Below, in pieces: positions 32,566 through 41,979 of a stretch of DNA of 43,754 nt. The DNA is from Rhodococcus sp. (in: high G+C Gram-positive bacteria) (GTDB taxonomy: Bacteria > Actinomycetota > Actinomycetes > Mycobacteriales > Mycobacteriaceae), in the NCBI RefSeq assembly GCF_023264675.1, contig NZ_JAHFVG010000047.1, positions 1 to 43,754 on the forward strand, in the 5' to 3' direction. The notes below the pieces were generated by a model, which saw only the letters and a program-made list of their open reading frames with translations, had not been told where the DNA came from and ran no database searches. Numbering within the stretch: position 1 is the first letter of the stretch; each line of letters starts with the position of its first letter. Position numbers and translations under genes: made by a program.

Positions 32566-34684
32566 TTCCCACCTTCTCGTGCACCTTCTTCATCCACGCA
32601 GGCGCCCACCAGTTCGCTTCGCCCATGAGCTTCACCAGGGACGGCACGAGCAACATTCTGATGATGGTGGCATCGACGATCAGAGCGAGAATCATTCCGA
32701 GGCCGAGGAACCGCATGATCGAGAGGTCGGAGATGGTGAATGCTCCGGTCACGAAGATGAGAATGAGGGCGGCAGCGGTGACGATGCGCCCGGTGCGTTG
32801 AGCGCCGACGATCACTGCTTCTTCCGTCGTCGCGCCTGCTGCGCGGGCCTCGACCATCCGAGACATCAGGAAGACCTCGTAGTCGGTGGACAGTCCGAAG
32901 ACGACGGCGAGGATGAGTACGACGAATGTCGCCTCCAACGGTGCCGGAGTAACGCCGAGCAGGTCGGCGCCGTGGCCCTCCTGGAACACCCAGGTGAGTA
33001 CGCCGAACGTGGCGCCGAGGCTCAGCCCAGCCATGAGCACGGCCTTGATCGGGAGGACAATCGACCCGAAGGCCAGGAACAGCAGAATCAGGGTCGAGAT
33101 CACCATGATCGCGATCATCGCCGGCAGCCATGTCGCGATTGCGGCGTTACCGTCGTCGACAAGGGCGCGGGATCCCCCGACGAGGATCTCGGTGTTCGCC
33201 GGTGGGGTCATCTCACGCAGGTCGGCGACGGCGGCGCTGGTGGATTCGACTTCGGTCTCGCCGTCACCCGGTTCGCTGAACGTCGCCTGGAGCACGACGT
33301 AATCGTCGGCGGATCCGGAGAATTCGACGCGGGCGATGCCGTCGACGGCTTCCGCTTGCTTCGTGATGTCGGCGATGGGCGAGCCTTGCGGTTTCTGCCC
33401 GTCGGTTCCGCGGAGGACGACGGTGGCGCCCTCGCCGGTGGTCGGGAATTCGGTGTTGAGCGTCTCGACGGCGATGCGAGCCGGGTCGTCCTTCGGCAAT
33501 GCGGTGTAGTCGACTTCGCCGAGGTTGATCTTCAGAATCGGCGCCGAGAGGACGAGCAGCGCGGCGACGATGACGATCGCCACGATGCCCGGTTTGCGCA
33601 TCACCTGGGTGACGACGCCTCCCCAGAACTTCTGTGCTCGCGCTTCACCGCGGTCGGATGCCGTCTTGCTCCAGGTGAGCGAGTTGATGCGTCGACCGAG
33701 GATCGCAAGGAGTGCGGGGACGGCCGTCAGGGACAGAATTGCGGCACCGGCGACTGCTGCCATCGCGCCGAATCCGAGCGATTTGATCACCGGTTGCGGG
33801 AACACGAGCATGCCTGCGAACGCGCAGATCAGCAGCAGTCCCGAGAAAAGGACGGTTCTTCCTGCGGTGAGTACCGTCCGCACCACCGCATCTGTCGGTT
33901 CGGCGCCTGCACGCATCTCTTCGCGATATCGGCTCACGATGAACAGTCCGTAGTCGATGGCGAGGCCGAGGCCGAGCAGGGACGCAACGTTGATCGAGAA
34001 CGAGCTGACCTCGGTGACCGTCGTCAGCGCTCGCAGGATGGCCAGCGCGCTGATGACGCTCAGAATGCCGACGAACACCGGGACGGCGGCCGCGACGACG
34101 CCACCGAAGATGATGATGAGCAGGATCAGAGTGATGGGGATGGCGATGGCCTCGGATCGAACGAGGTCGCTCTGCAGCGTCGTGCTGAAGGAGACGCCGA
34201 CCACGGAACCGCCGGCGAACTGTGAGGTCACGTCGGGGACGACCAGTTGGGGCGGGATGTCGCCGAACGTGGCGAACGTGATGCCGGAGTTCGGGCCGAG
34301 CGTCACGGTGGCCAGCGCCTTGGTGCCGTCGTTCGAGACGAGGTATTTCTTGGCCGCGGCGTTCGCGGACCAGTAGGAGTTGACGCTCTCGACGGGGTAC
34401 TTGCTCTGGAACTCGTCCAGAACGGCGGTGACCTCAGGCCCGATGTCGTCGATCGTCTTGCCCTCGGGGGCCGTGTAGATGGCGACGATGTCCGGCGTCT
34501 GCTGGCCGAGCCCCGACACGAGTGAACTGACCTCGGCAGCTTCGCTGCCGGGATCGATGAAACCGCCCTCACTGAGTTTGCCGAAGACGCCGATCCCCCA
34601 GATTCCGCTGAGCGCGACGATCACAACGGCGATGGTGAGCACCCATCGCTTGTGGGAAACGACGAACGAAGCCCAACGTGTCAC
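32555..34684 (-). CDS. MMPL/RND-family membrane transporter
   Basis: This 709-residue protein has a first helix at about 13-32, a large outer loop, a helix bundle, and the same arrangement repeated in the second half (12 helices expected). DYGLFIVSRYREEMRAG after a helix is the MMPL hallmark, and the second half has the matching DYEVFLMSRMVEARAAG. MMPL proteins export lipids and siderophores, but this short type is common in actinobacteria and its substrate cannot be read. It is divergent from dnaE2. Its ATG at 34684 has little ribosome-site sequence. Confidence 0.9.
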   Translation of the reverse strand: MTRWASFVVSHKRWVLTIAVVIVALSGIWGIGVFGKLSEGGFIDPGSEAAEVSSLVSGLGQQTPDIVAIYTAPEGKTIDDIGPEVTAVLDEFQSKYPVESVNSYWSANAAAKKYLVSNDGTKALATVTLGPNSGITFATFGDIPPQLVVPDVTSQFAGGSVVGVSFSTTLQSDLVRSEAIAIPITLILLIIIFGGVVAAAVPVFVGILSVISALAILRALTTVTEVSSFSINVASLLGLGLAIDYGLFIVSRYREEMRAGAEPTDAVVRTVLTAGRTVLFSGLLLICAFAGMLVFPQPVIKSLGFGAMAAVAGAAILSLTAVPALLAILGRRINSLTWSKTASDRGEARAQKFWGGVVTQVMRKPGIVAIVIVAALLVLSAPILKINLGEVDYTALPKDDPARIAVETLNTEFPTTGEGATVVLRGTDGQKPQGSPIADITKQAEAVDGIARVEFSGSADDYVVLQATFSEPGDGETEVESTSAAVADLREMTPPANTEILVGGSRALVDDGNAAIATWLPAMIAIMVISTLILLFLAFGSIVLPIKAVLMAGLSLGATFGVLTWVFQEGHGADLLGVTPAPLEATFVVLILAVVFGLSTDYEVFLMSRMVEARAAGATTEEAVIVGAQRTGRIVTAAALILIFVTGAFTISDLSIMRFLGLGMILALIVDATIIRMLLVPSLVKLMGEANWWAPAWMKKVHEKVGIGH

Positions 34685-34780
34685 GTTCTTTTCTCCGGCT
34701 CTCTCGGTTTCACGACGACCTGGGCGAGCCTATCGGCTCCGTCCGACTGATTGATTTCTGTCGGTGCCTCGAGCTCTAAT

Positions 34781-34796
34781 GGGAACACACGTTCGA
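34781..34796 (+). promoter_or_regulatory. LexA (SOS) box upstream of dnaE2
   Basis: GGGAAC-ACAC-GTTCGA matches TCGAAC-N4-GTTCGA except two bases in the left arm; the right arm is perfect. It is 40 bp before the dnaE2 ATG. A second TTCGAGTTCGA stretch lies at about 34815. Confidence 0.7.
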
Positions 34797-34836
34797 ATGA
34801 TGCCTTCCCCGCCATTCGAGTTCGACAGGAGGACTC

Positions 34837-37800
34837 ATGGGTTGGAACGACGGTCCGCCGACGTGGTCGGAAATGGAGCGAGTGCTGTCGGGTCGGCCTG
34901 CTCCTTCGGCGCTAGAGATCGTCGGCGACGGCGGTGACAGTCCGGCGTGGTCACGCAAACGCAGTGCCTACGAGGCCGCCGTGACTCGATCCTCGGCATC
35001 GACCACAGCGTATGCAGAGCTGCACGCGCATTCGGCGTTCAGTTTTCTCGACGGCGCCAGCCAACCGGAGGCCATGGTCGAGGAGGCGGTTCGGCTCGGC
35101 CTGGAGTCCATCGCGATCACCGATCACGACGGTTTCTACGGCGTCGTCCGTTTCGCGGAAGCGGCGAGGGCATTGAAGATCGGCACGGTGTTCGGCGCCG
35201 AGTTGTCGTTGGGGACGGTCAAGTCGAGGGCAGGGGAACTGGACCCCGACGGTTCGCATCTGCTGGTACTCGCGCGTGGGCAGGAGGGGTATCGACGACT
35301 GTCACGCGAAATAGCGAAGGCTCACTTGGCCGGAGGTGTGAAAGGTAAGCCGCAGTACGACTTCGATGCTCTGGCGAATGCAGCCGGTGAGCACTGGCAG
35401 ATCCTCACCGGATGCAGAAAAGGGCATGTCCGCGCTGCGTTGCAGAGCGGTGGACTCGACGCCGCCGAGGTTGCACTGCGAGATCAGCTCGACCGATTCG
35501 GCGCGGATCGTGTCACCGTCGAGTTGACGCACCACGGTACGCCCGAGGACGACGAGCGCAACGACGCCCTGTTCGAGTTGGCAACGCGCTACCGCCTTTC
35601 CGTCGTCGCAACGACGGCTGCGCACTACGCATCCCCACAGAATCGCCGTCTCGCAATGGCGATGGCGGCGGTACGTGCACGGAGCAGCTTGGACGAGGCG
35701 TCGGGATGGCTGCCGCCGACGGGTGGATCGCATCTGCGTTCGGGGGACGAGATGGCGCGCCTGTTCCGGCACTATCCGGGCGTCGTGCATGCAGCTGCCG
35801 AACTCGGACGTGAGTGCGCTTTCGACCTGAAACTGATCGCGCCGCAACTCCCGCCGTTCGAGGTACCGCCAGGGCATACCGAGATCAGTTATCTGCGTAC
35901 TCTTGCTCTCGATGGTGCGAGGCGTCGCTACGGCTCTCCTGCGTCTCATCCGGCTGCCTATGCGCAGATCGAGTACGAACTCGACATCATCGAAAGACTC
36001 AATTTTCCTGGCTACTTCCTCGTGGTCCACGACATCGTCTCGTTCTGCAAGAATCACGACATTCTGTGCCAGGGCAGAGGTTCTGCAGCAAATTCGGCCG
36101 TGTGTTACGCCATCGGAATCACCAATGTCGATCCCGTGGCGAACAAGCTTCTCTTCGAAAGATTTCTTGCCCCCGAGCGAGACGGGCCGCCGGACATCGA
36201 CGTCGACATCGAGTCCGATCGCCGTGAGGAAGCAATTCAGCACGTCTACCAGAAGTACGGTCGCTCGTACGCCGCGCAGGTTGCGAACGTGATCACGTAT
36301 CGAGGGAAGTCCTCGGTGCGAGACATGGCTCGCGCACTTGGTTTCTCGCAAGGCCAGCAGGATGCGTGGAGCAAACAGGTCACCAGGTGGTCGAACATCG
36401 GTGATCAGAGCGACAGCGACATCCCGAAGCCGGTGCTGGAGCTGGCGCAGCAGATCGAGGGTTTTCCGCGCCATCTCGGCATCCACTCCGGGGGAATGGT
36501 GATCTGTGACCGGCCGATCGCGGACGTCTGCCCGGTCGAGTGGGCCACGATGGCCGATCGAAGCGTGCTGCAGTGGGACAAAGACGACTGTGCTGCAGTG
36601 GGATTGGTCAAGTTCGACATGCTGGGTCTCGGTATGTTGTCTGCATTGCACTACATGATCGATCTGGTGGACGAGCACAAGGACATCCGAATCGACCTCG
36701 CCGACATCGACCTGGGCGAGAAAGGTGTCTACGACATGTTGCAACGCGCCGATTCTGTCGGGGTGTTCCAGGTCGAGTCCCGCGCACAGATGGCAACTCT
36801 GCCCAGGCTCAAGCCGACCGAGTTCTACGACCTGGTCGTCGAAGTGGCCTTGATCAGGCCCGGGCCCATCCAGGGAGGTTCTGTTCATCCGTACATCAAG
36901 CGCCGCAACGGACTCGAACCGGTGACCTTCGACCACCCGTCGCTGAAGAAGGCGCTCGATCGCACTCTCGGTGTGCCGCTTTTCCAGGAACAGTTGATGC
37001 AGATGGCCATCGACGTCGCGGGGTTCAGTGCTGCCGACGCCGACCAACTCCGGCGTGCCATGGGTTCGAAACGTTCGCCGGAGAAGATGGATTTGCTGCG
37101 CGGCCGATTCTACGACGGCATGCGCGAATTACACGGCATCGTCGGCGATGCTGCGGATCGAATCTACGAAAAGCTTTCTGCATTCGCGAATTTCGGCTTT
37201 CCGGAAAGCCATTCGCAGAGTTTTGCATCGTTGGTGTTCTATTCGTCCTGGTTCAAGCTGCATCATCCTGCGGCGTTCTGCGCAGGGTTGCTCCGTGCGC
37301 AACCGATGGGGTTCTACTCACCGCAATCCCTGGTAGCCGATGCGAGACGCCACGGAGTCCAGGTGCACGGCCCCGACGTGAACGCGAGTTCCTGGTACGC
37401 GGACCTCGAGGGAGGTGGTCTCGCTATTCGGATGGGTCTGGCCGATGTGCGGCACATCGGCCAGGATCTGGCCGAGCGCATCGTCGAGATGCGGATCCTG
37501 GAGGGCCCGTACACCTCTTTTCTCGATCTCACCGGGCGGGTCGAACTGTCCACGGCACAGGCCGAATCGTTGGCAACGGCAGGGGCGTTGGGCTGTTTCG
37601 GAATCACCAGGAGGGAAGCGTTGTGGGCTGCAGGTGCAGCTGCCGGGGAGCGTCCGCATCTGCTACCCGGTATCGGGGCCTCGACTCACGCGCCGGTTCT
37701 ACCCGGCATGAGCGATCTCGATCTGGCATCGGCGGACGTCTGGGCAACGGGGGTTTCTCCCAATTCCTACCCCACCCAGTTCTTTCGTGAACAACTCGAC

Positions 37801-38121
37801 GCGTTGGGAGTTCTCCCGGCGAATCGGTTGCTGCAGGTTCCCGACGGCGACCGGGTGCTGGTCGGTGGTGCCGTGACGCATCGTCAGCGTCCGGCGACGG
37901 CAGGCGGGGTCACGTTCGTCAACTTGGAGGACGAAACCGGGATGGTGAACGTCGTCTGTTCGGTCGGTCTGTGGGCGAAGTACCGGAAGCTTGCGTTGAC
38001 GGCGCCTGCACTGCTCATCAGAGGCAAGGTACAGAACGCCGAAGGTGCTGCGACGGTGGTTGCGGATCATCTTCAACTGATGGATCTGCGGGTGCGTTCC
38101 AAGTCGAGGGATTTCAGGTGA
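34837..38121 (+). CDS. dnaE2: Error-prone DNA polymerase III alpha subunit DnaE2
   Basis: DnaE2 is the C-family polymerase of the ImuA'-ImuB-DnaE2 mutasome, which copies past lesions and causes damage-induced mutation. The 1094-residue protein has a PHP domain from about residue 58 (YAELHAHSAFSFLDGAS), the polymerase palm with the PDIDVDIESDRREE acidic motif, QGRGSAANSAVCYAIGI, and a C-terminal OB fold region near the end (VTFVNLEDETGMVNVVCS). ATG at 34837 has an AGGAGG site. It lies only 5.8 kb from imuB, which would allow common SOS control although each has its own LexA box. Confidence 0.96.
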   Translation: MGWNDGPPTWSEMERVLSGRPAPSALEIVGDGGDSPAWSRKRSAYEAAVTRSSASTTAYAELHAHSAFSFLDGASQPEAMVEEAVRLGLESIAITDHDGFYGVVRFAEAARALKIGTVFGAELSLGTVKSRAGELDPDGSHLLVLARGQEGYRRLSREIAKAHLAGGVKGKPQYDFDALANAAGEHWQILTGCRKGHVRAALQSGGLDAAEVALRDQLDRFGADRVTVELTHHGTPEDDERNDALFELATRYRLSVVATTAAHYASPQNRRLAMAMAAVRARSSLDEASGWLPPTGGSHLRSGDEMARLFRHYPGVVHAAAELGRECAFDLKLIAPQLPPFEVPPGHTEISYLRTLALDGARRRYGSPASHPAAYAQIEYELDIIERLNFPGYFLVVHDIVSFCKNHDILCQGRGSAANSAVCYAIGITNVDPVANKLLFERFLAPERDGPPDIDVDIESDRREEAIQHVYQKYGRSYAAQVANVITYRGKSSVRDMARALGFSQGQQDAWSKQVTRWSNIGDQSDSDIPKPVLELAQQIEGFPRHLGIHSGGMVICDRPIADVCPVEWATMADRSVLQWDKDDCAAVGLVKFDMLGLGMLSALHYMIDLVDEHKDIRIDLADIDLGEKGVYDMLQRADSVGVFQVESRAQMATLPRLKPTEFYDLVVEVALIRPGPIQGGSVHPYIKRRNGLEPVTFDHPSLKKALDRTLGVPLFQEQLMQMAIDVAGFSAADADQLRRAMGSKRSPEKMDLLRGRFYDGMRELHGIVGDAADRIYEKLSAFANFGFPESHSQSFASLVFYSSWFKLHHPAAFCAGLLRAQPMGFYSPQSLVADARRHGVQVHGPDVNASSWYADLEGGGLAIRMGLADVRHIGQDLAERIVEMRILEGPYTSFLDLTGRVELSTAQAESLATAGALGCFGITRREALWAAGAAAGERPHLLPGIGASTHAPVLPGMSDLDLASADVWATGVSPNSYPTQFFREQLDALGVLPANRLLQVPDGDRVLVGGAVTHRQRPATAGGVTFVNLEDETGMVNVVCSVGLWAKYRKLALTAPALLIRGKVQNAEGAATVVADHLQLMDLRVRSKSRDFR

Positions 38122-38141
38122 TGGGGCTCACCATCACGAAA

Positions 38142-38160
38142 TTTGCACAGCCTCACCTAA
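38142..38160 (-). promoter_or_regulatory. Weak IdeR/DtxR-like iron box
   Basis: The 19-mer matches TTAGGTTAGGCTAACCTAA at 14 of 19 places, with one near-perfect half (CTCACCTAA on the plus strand). It lies 71 bp before the siderophore-binding protein gene, in an AT-rich promoter-like stretch. The other half is poor. Confidence 0.4.
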
Positions 38161-38230
38161 TCAATTATTTTACTTCTCAACTAAAGGAATAGTAAAACCA
38201 GCTGACCGAGGCGTTGTGAAGGAAGTTCAC

Positions 38231-39178
38231 GTGAAGAAGATTCGTATTTCGGTGCTCATCGCAGCATCGGCAGTGTCGATGCTTGCGCTCTCGGCGTGTA
38301 GTGAGACGGCGGCCGAAGACGCAACCGGATCGGAGACCGTCAGCGTCGAGACGGCAAGCGGCCCCGTCGACGTACCGTCCAATCCGACCCGCGTCGCAGC
38401 GCTGGACAACACGTCGTTCGAAACGCTCCAGGCATTCGGAATCGAACCCGTCGCCCTTCCCAAGCAGTTGCTGCCCGATGTGGGCTTCGAGGAGTGGGTC
38501 GCCAACGAAAGCATTCTCGACGTGGGAACCCATCGCGAACCGAACCTCGAAATGGTCAGCGAAGCCGAGCCCGACCTGATCGTCGGTGGATACCGTTTCG
38601 GTGAATACACCGAAGAGCTGAACCGAATCGCGCCGACCATCGACATCGCACCGACCGACGAGGACTACGTCGAATCTCTGAAGACTCAGACCGAGAAGCT
38701 CGGCGTCATCTTCGGCAAAGAGGACCAGGCAGCCGACATCATCGCCGACCTGGAGGCCGCCGAGGCCGACGCAGCAGCCAAGACCGACGGTCAGACCGTC
38801 TTCCTCGCCAACGTCAACGGCGGCAAGATCGACAACGGTGCCGAGCGCATCGGCCGTCTGCTGGAGCCGTTGAATCTCACCGACGTCTTCGCCGGTGAAG
38901 CCGGCGACATTCACGGCGATTCGGGCCTGGCACCCGAGACCATCGCGCAGGCGAATCCCGAGTGGGTCATCGTTCTCGATCGCGATGCCGCTGCGGGTGA
39001 AGAGGGCGCATCGCCCGCGGCCGCCGTCTTTGCCGCGCAGGAGGCATTCGCCAACACCACGTTCACCATCGAGGATCAGATCGTCTACCTCGATCCCTAC
39101 TTCTACACGCGAGAAGGAATCCAGGCGTACACCGAAGCGTTCCAGTCCATCTCGTCGGCGTTCGAGAACGCAGCCTGA
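38231..39178 (+). CDS. Iron-siderophore ABC transporter, lipoprotein binding protein
   Basis: This 315-residue periplasmic-binding-protein homologue has a lipoprotein signal: two Lys, a hydrophobic stretch, and a LSAC lipobox with Cys23 as lipid anchor. The mature protein has the class III bi-lobe fold with a long connecting helix (SNPTRVAALDNTSFETLQAFGIEPVALP start). The family (FatB/CeuA/YclQ) binds catecholate siderophores or related chelates. GTG 38231 with GGAAG upstream is preferred over GTG 38216. Two permeases and an ATPase follow, after a hairpin. Confidence 0.93.
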   Translation: MKKIRISVLIAASAVSMLALSACSETAAEDATGSETVSVETASGPVDVPSNPTRVAALDNTSFETLQAFGIEPVALPKQLLPDVGFEEWVANESILDVGTHREPNLEMVSEAEPDLIVGGYRFGEYTEELNRIAPTIDIAPTDEDYVESLKTQTEKLGVIFGKEDQAADIIADLEAAEADAAAKTDGQTVFLANVNGGKIDNGAERIGRLLEPLNLTDVFAGEAGDIHGDSGLAPETIAQANPEWVIVLDRDAAAGEEGASPAAAVFAAQEAFANTTFTIEDQIVYLDPYFYTREGIQAYTEAFQSISSAFENAA

Positions 39179-39193
39179 GGACAGAAGGTCTGA

Positions 39194-39224
39194 TGCACCG
39201 CAGTCGACAAGCGACTGCGGTGCA
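39194..39224 (+). terminator. Perfect intercistronic hairpin after the binding-protein gene
   Basis: The 13 bp perfect stem TGCACCGCAGTCG / CGACTGCGGTGCA has a 5-base loop (ACAAG) and no T-run. It lies between the binding-protein and first permease genes. Such hairpins often partly stop or stabilise mRNA so that the binding protein is made in excess. Confidence 0.65.
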
Positions 39225-39238
39225 GTAGGTCGATCATC

Positions 39239-40207
39239 ATGACATATCGGAAGCCGCTGCTCGTGGCCATCGCGTCTGTCGTAGCAGTCCTGGCGATCGC
39301 GTCGTTGTTCGTCGGCGGTTACGACATCACACTCGACACGCTGATCAACGATCCCGAAGCACGGAACATGTTCCTGATCTCGCGGGTGCCGCGCACACTT
39401 GCCCTGATATTCGCCGCAATGGCGATGAGTATCTCGGGCGTCATCATGCAGATGATCACGCAGAACAAGTTCGTCGAACCCACGACGGCCGGCACTGCTC
39501 AATGGGCTGGTCTCGGTGTCCTGTTCACGTTCATCGTGCTTCCCGGTGCCACTCCCATGGTGAAGATGCTGGTCGCCACTGCATTTGCTTTCGTCGGAAC
39601 CTTGATCTTCCTTGCCGTACTACGTCGAATGGCCGTCAAATCCTCGCTGGTCGTTCCCCTTGTCGGAATAATGCTCGGAGCTGTCGTCGGTGCTGTGACC
39701 ACATTCCTTGCCGGCACCTTCGATCTGCTGCAGTCGATGTCCGCCTGGCGGTCAGGTGGATTCAGCAGCGTGGTTCGAGGGTTCTACGAACCGCTGTGGG
39801 CCGTGCTCGTCATTGCCGTGCTCGCTTATGTTCTGGCCAATCGGTTCACGGTAGCCGGGCTCGGAAAGGACCTGGCCACGAACGTCGGACTGCGGTACGA
39901 GCAGATCGTGTTCATCGGGGTCACCATGGTGGCTGTCGCCACCGGCGTCACTACGGTCGTCGTGGGTTTCATCCCGTTCCTCGGCCTCATCGTTCCGAAT
40001 CTCGTGTCGATGATTCTCGGCGACGATGTCCACAAGAACTTGCCCTGGGTCGCCCTCGTCGGAGCCGGGTTACTTCTCGCGTGCGATCTGATCGGTCGCG
40101 TTGTCGTTGCGCCGATGGAGATTCCAGCGTCGGTGATCCTCGGAGTGGTCGGCGCAACACTGTTCATCGTTCTGATAGTGAGGCAGCGTCGGTATGTCAG
40201 TGCTTGA
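39239..40207 (+). CDS. Siderophore ABC transporter permease 1 (FecCD family)
   Basis: This 322-residue membrane protein is of the BtuC/FecCD type. It has an early SRVPRTLALIFAAMAMSISGVIMQ block, the family core at the first transmembrane bundle, and the GFIPFLGLIVPNLVSMILGDDVHK coupling region that touches the ATPase. It should form the channel with the next gene. ATG at 39239. The last 14 bp overlap the start of the second permease. Confidence 0.93.
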   Translation: MTYRKPLLVAIASVVAVLAIASLFVGGYDITLDTLINDPEARNMFLISRVPRTLALIFAAMAMSISGVIMQMITQNKFVEPTTAGTAQWAGLGVLFTFIVLPGATPMVKMLVATAFAFVGTLIFLAVLRRMAVKSSLVVPLVGIMLGAVVGAVTTFLAGTFDLLQSMSAWRSGGFSSVVRGFYEPLWAVLVIAVLAYVLANRFTVAGLGKDLATNVGLRYEQIVFIGVTMVAVATGVTTVVVGFIPFLGLIVPNLVSMILGDDVHKNLPWVALVGAGLLLACDLIGRVVVAPMEIPASVILGVVGATLFIVLIVRQRRYVSA

Positions 40208-41207
40208 TTCACGTCCGTCCGTGGAGAGTGGACAGGTTCGGAGGATTCCGCGGCCCCGTCTGACGCCGGGCGTCAGACTCGTTCTCCTGTCGATCGTCGT
40301 CGTTCTCGCAATGGTGTGCTTCCTGTTTCTGTTCGTCCGTGGATCGTTTGCGTTCGCGTTCCCGAGACGACTGAACATGCTGGGGGCGATGGTGATTGCC
40401 GCGTTCACCCAGGGAGTCGGCACCGTGGTTTTCCACACCGTCACCAACAACAGGATTCTGACGCCGTCGATCATCGGCTTCGATTCGTTGTACACGCTGA
40501 TGCAGACGTTGATGGTTTTCGTCTTCGGCGGCACCGTGATCGCCAACACCGAGGGCATACCGAAGCTGTTGGCGCAGACCGCACTGATGGTGGTCTTCGC
40601 GACCATTCTGTATCGGTGGATGTTCTCGGGGAAGACCGGCAGTCTGTTTCTGATGCTGTTGGTCGGTGTCGTGATCGGGTTGGCCTTCGACAGTATCTCC
40701 ATTTTCCTGCAGCGCATGCTGTCTCCGACGGAGTACGACATGCTGTCGGTGAAGATGTTCGGGCGACTCAGCGCGGTGAAGGGCGACTACCTTCCGTTGG
40801 CGTTCGGTGTTTGCGTCGTCGTCGGTGTCATTCTGTGGAGTCGACGTCACCATCTCGATGCTCTGCTGCTCGGCCGAGAAGCAGCAATGGGAATCGGGGT
40901 GTCCCACAAGCGCGAACTCACTCTGATGTTGATGCTGATCGCCCTCATGGTGGCGTTCTCGACTGCTCTCGTCGGTCCGATGACGTTCTACGGGTTCATC
41001 GTTGCGACGTTGGCCTATCAGCTCACCGGGAGTTACAAGCACACATTCGTGATGCCGATGGCATTTCTGCTCGGGTTGCTGACTCTGGTACTGGGGCAGT
41101 TCATCATGCAACACATCTTCTATGCCGGCGGATTCCTCACCGTGATCATCGAATTCGTCGGTGGAATACTCTTCCTCGTCGTTATCCTCCGTAAAGGCAC
41201 ACTGTGA
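40194..41207 (+). CDS. Siderophore ABC transporter permease 2 (FecCD family)
   Basis: This is a 337-residue FecCD-type permease, diverged from permease 1. The TQGVGTVVFHTVTNNRILTPSIIGFD region takes the place of the usual GxxxQ block, and the coupling helix region reads LVGPMTFYGFIVATLAYQL. It has a soluble basic N-terminus of about 28 residues. The start is ATG 40194, overlapping permease 1, and the ATPase start overlaps its stop (GTGA). The pair resembles the YclN/YclO or FatC/FatD systems for catecholate siderophores. Confidence 0.92.
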   Translation: MSVLDSRPSVESGQVRRIPRPRLTPGVRLVLLSIVVVLAMVCFLFLFVRGSFAFAFPRRLNMLGAMVIAAFTQGVGTVVFHTVTNNRILTPSIIGFDSLYTLMQTLMVFVFGGTVIANTEGIPKLLAQTALMVVFATILYRWMFSGKTGSLFLMLLVGVVIGLAFDSISIFLQRMLSPTEYDMLSVKMFGRLSAVKGDYLPLAFGVCVVVGVILWSRRHHLDALLLGREAAMGIGVSHKRELTLMLMLIALMVAFSTALVGPMTFYGFIVATLAYQLTGSYKHTFVMPMAFLLGLLTLVLGQFIMQHIFYAGGFLTVIIEFVGGILFLVVILRKGTL

Positions 41208-41962
41208 TCGACTTCGTCGACGTCTCCAAGTCGTATCAGGACCATCGTGTTCTCGGGCCGGTCAGCGGGACCGTGGCCGAGGGCGGCATCACCTCCCTCG
41301 TCGGGCCGAACGGTGCGGGAAAATCGACCTTGCTCACCGTCATCGGTAGGCTGCTCGACCCGTCTACCGGCACGGTGACGGTGGGCGGGATGGATATTCG
41401 CACCACCAAATCCGCCGAGTTGGCGAAACAGTTGTCGATTCTGAGGCAGGACAACCACATCACGGCGCGGTTGACCGTCCGCGAACTCGTAGGTTTCGGC
41501 CGCTTTCCGCATTCGAAGGGCAGACTCACCGCCGCCGACGTCGATCACGTCGACAAGGCCATGCAGTTCCTGAACCTCGACACCCTGTCGGACCGCTTTC
41601 TGGACCAACTGTCGGGAGGCCAGCGTCAACGAGCATTCGTGGCGATGGTTCTCGCTCAGGACACGAAGTATGTGCTGCTCGACGAGCCGCTCAACAACCT
41701 GGACATGAAGCACTCCGTCCTGATGATGAAGCAATTACGCCGAGCCGCGGACGAACTGGGCAAGACCATCGTGCTGATCGTTCACGACATCAATTTCGCC
41801 GGCGCCTATTCGGATCGCATCATCGCATTACGCGACGGCGTTGTCGTGACCAGCGGAACGTCAGAGGAGATGATGCAGGATCACGTTCTCAGTGATGTCT
41901 TCGACACTCCGGTGCGGGTGCATACGATCGACGGTCAGCGGATTGCCGTCTACGTGCGCTGA
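41204..41962 (+). CDS. Siderophore ABC transporter ATPase
   Basis: This 252-residue ABC ATPase has Walker A GPNGAGKST (34-42), a Q-loop (RQDNH), the signature LSGGQRQRA, Walker B VLLDEP and the switch His in IVLIVHDINFA. It belongs to the FepC/YclP type that powers siderophore uptake. GTG at 41204 overlaps the permease stop. It is the last gene of the four-gene operon, and 17 bp separate it from the phosphodiesterase, which may be read through. Confidence 0.95.
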   Translation: MIDFVDVSKSYQDHRVLGPVSGTVAEGGITSLVGPNGAGKSTLLTVIGRLLDPSTGTVTVGGMDIRTTKSAELAKQLSILRQDNHITARLTVRELVGFGRFPHSKGRLTAADVDHVDKAMQFLNLDTLSDRFLDQLSGGQRQRAFVAMVLAQDTKYVLLDEPLNNLDMKHSVLMMKQLRRAADELGKTIVLIVHDINFAGAYSDRIIALRDGVVVTSGTSEEMMQDHVLSDVFDTPVRVHTIDGQRIAVYVR

Positions 41963-41979
41963 ACCGGCAGACTGGGGGA

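Noticed and set aside
32498..34225. 575-codon frame on the plus strand over the MMPL gene
   Set aside because: Composition is Asp/Gly/Glu/His-rich without hydrophobic core; the minus-strand transporter explains the region.
35302..37047. 581-codon antisense frame over dnaE2
   Set aside because: Shadow of dnaE2, which is certain from its motifs over the full length.
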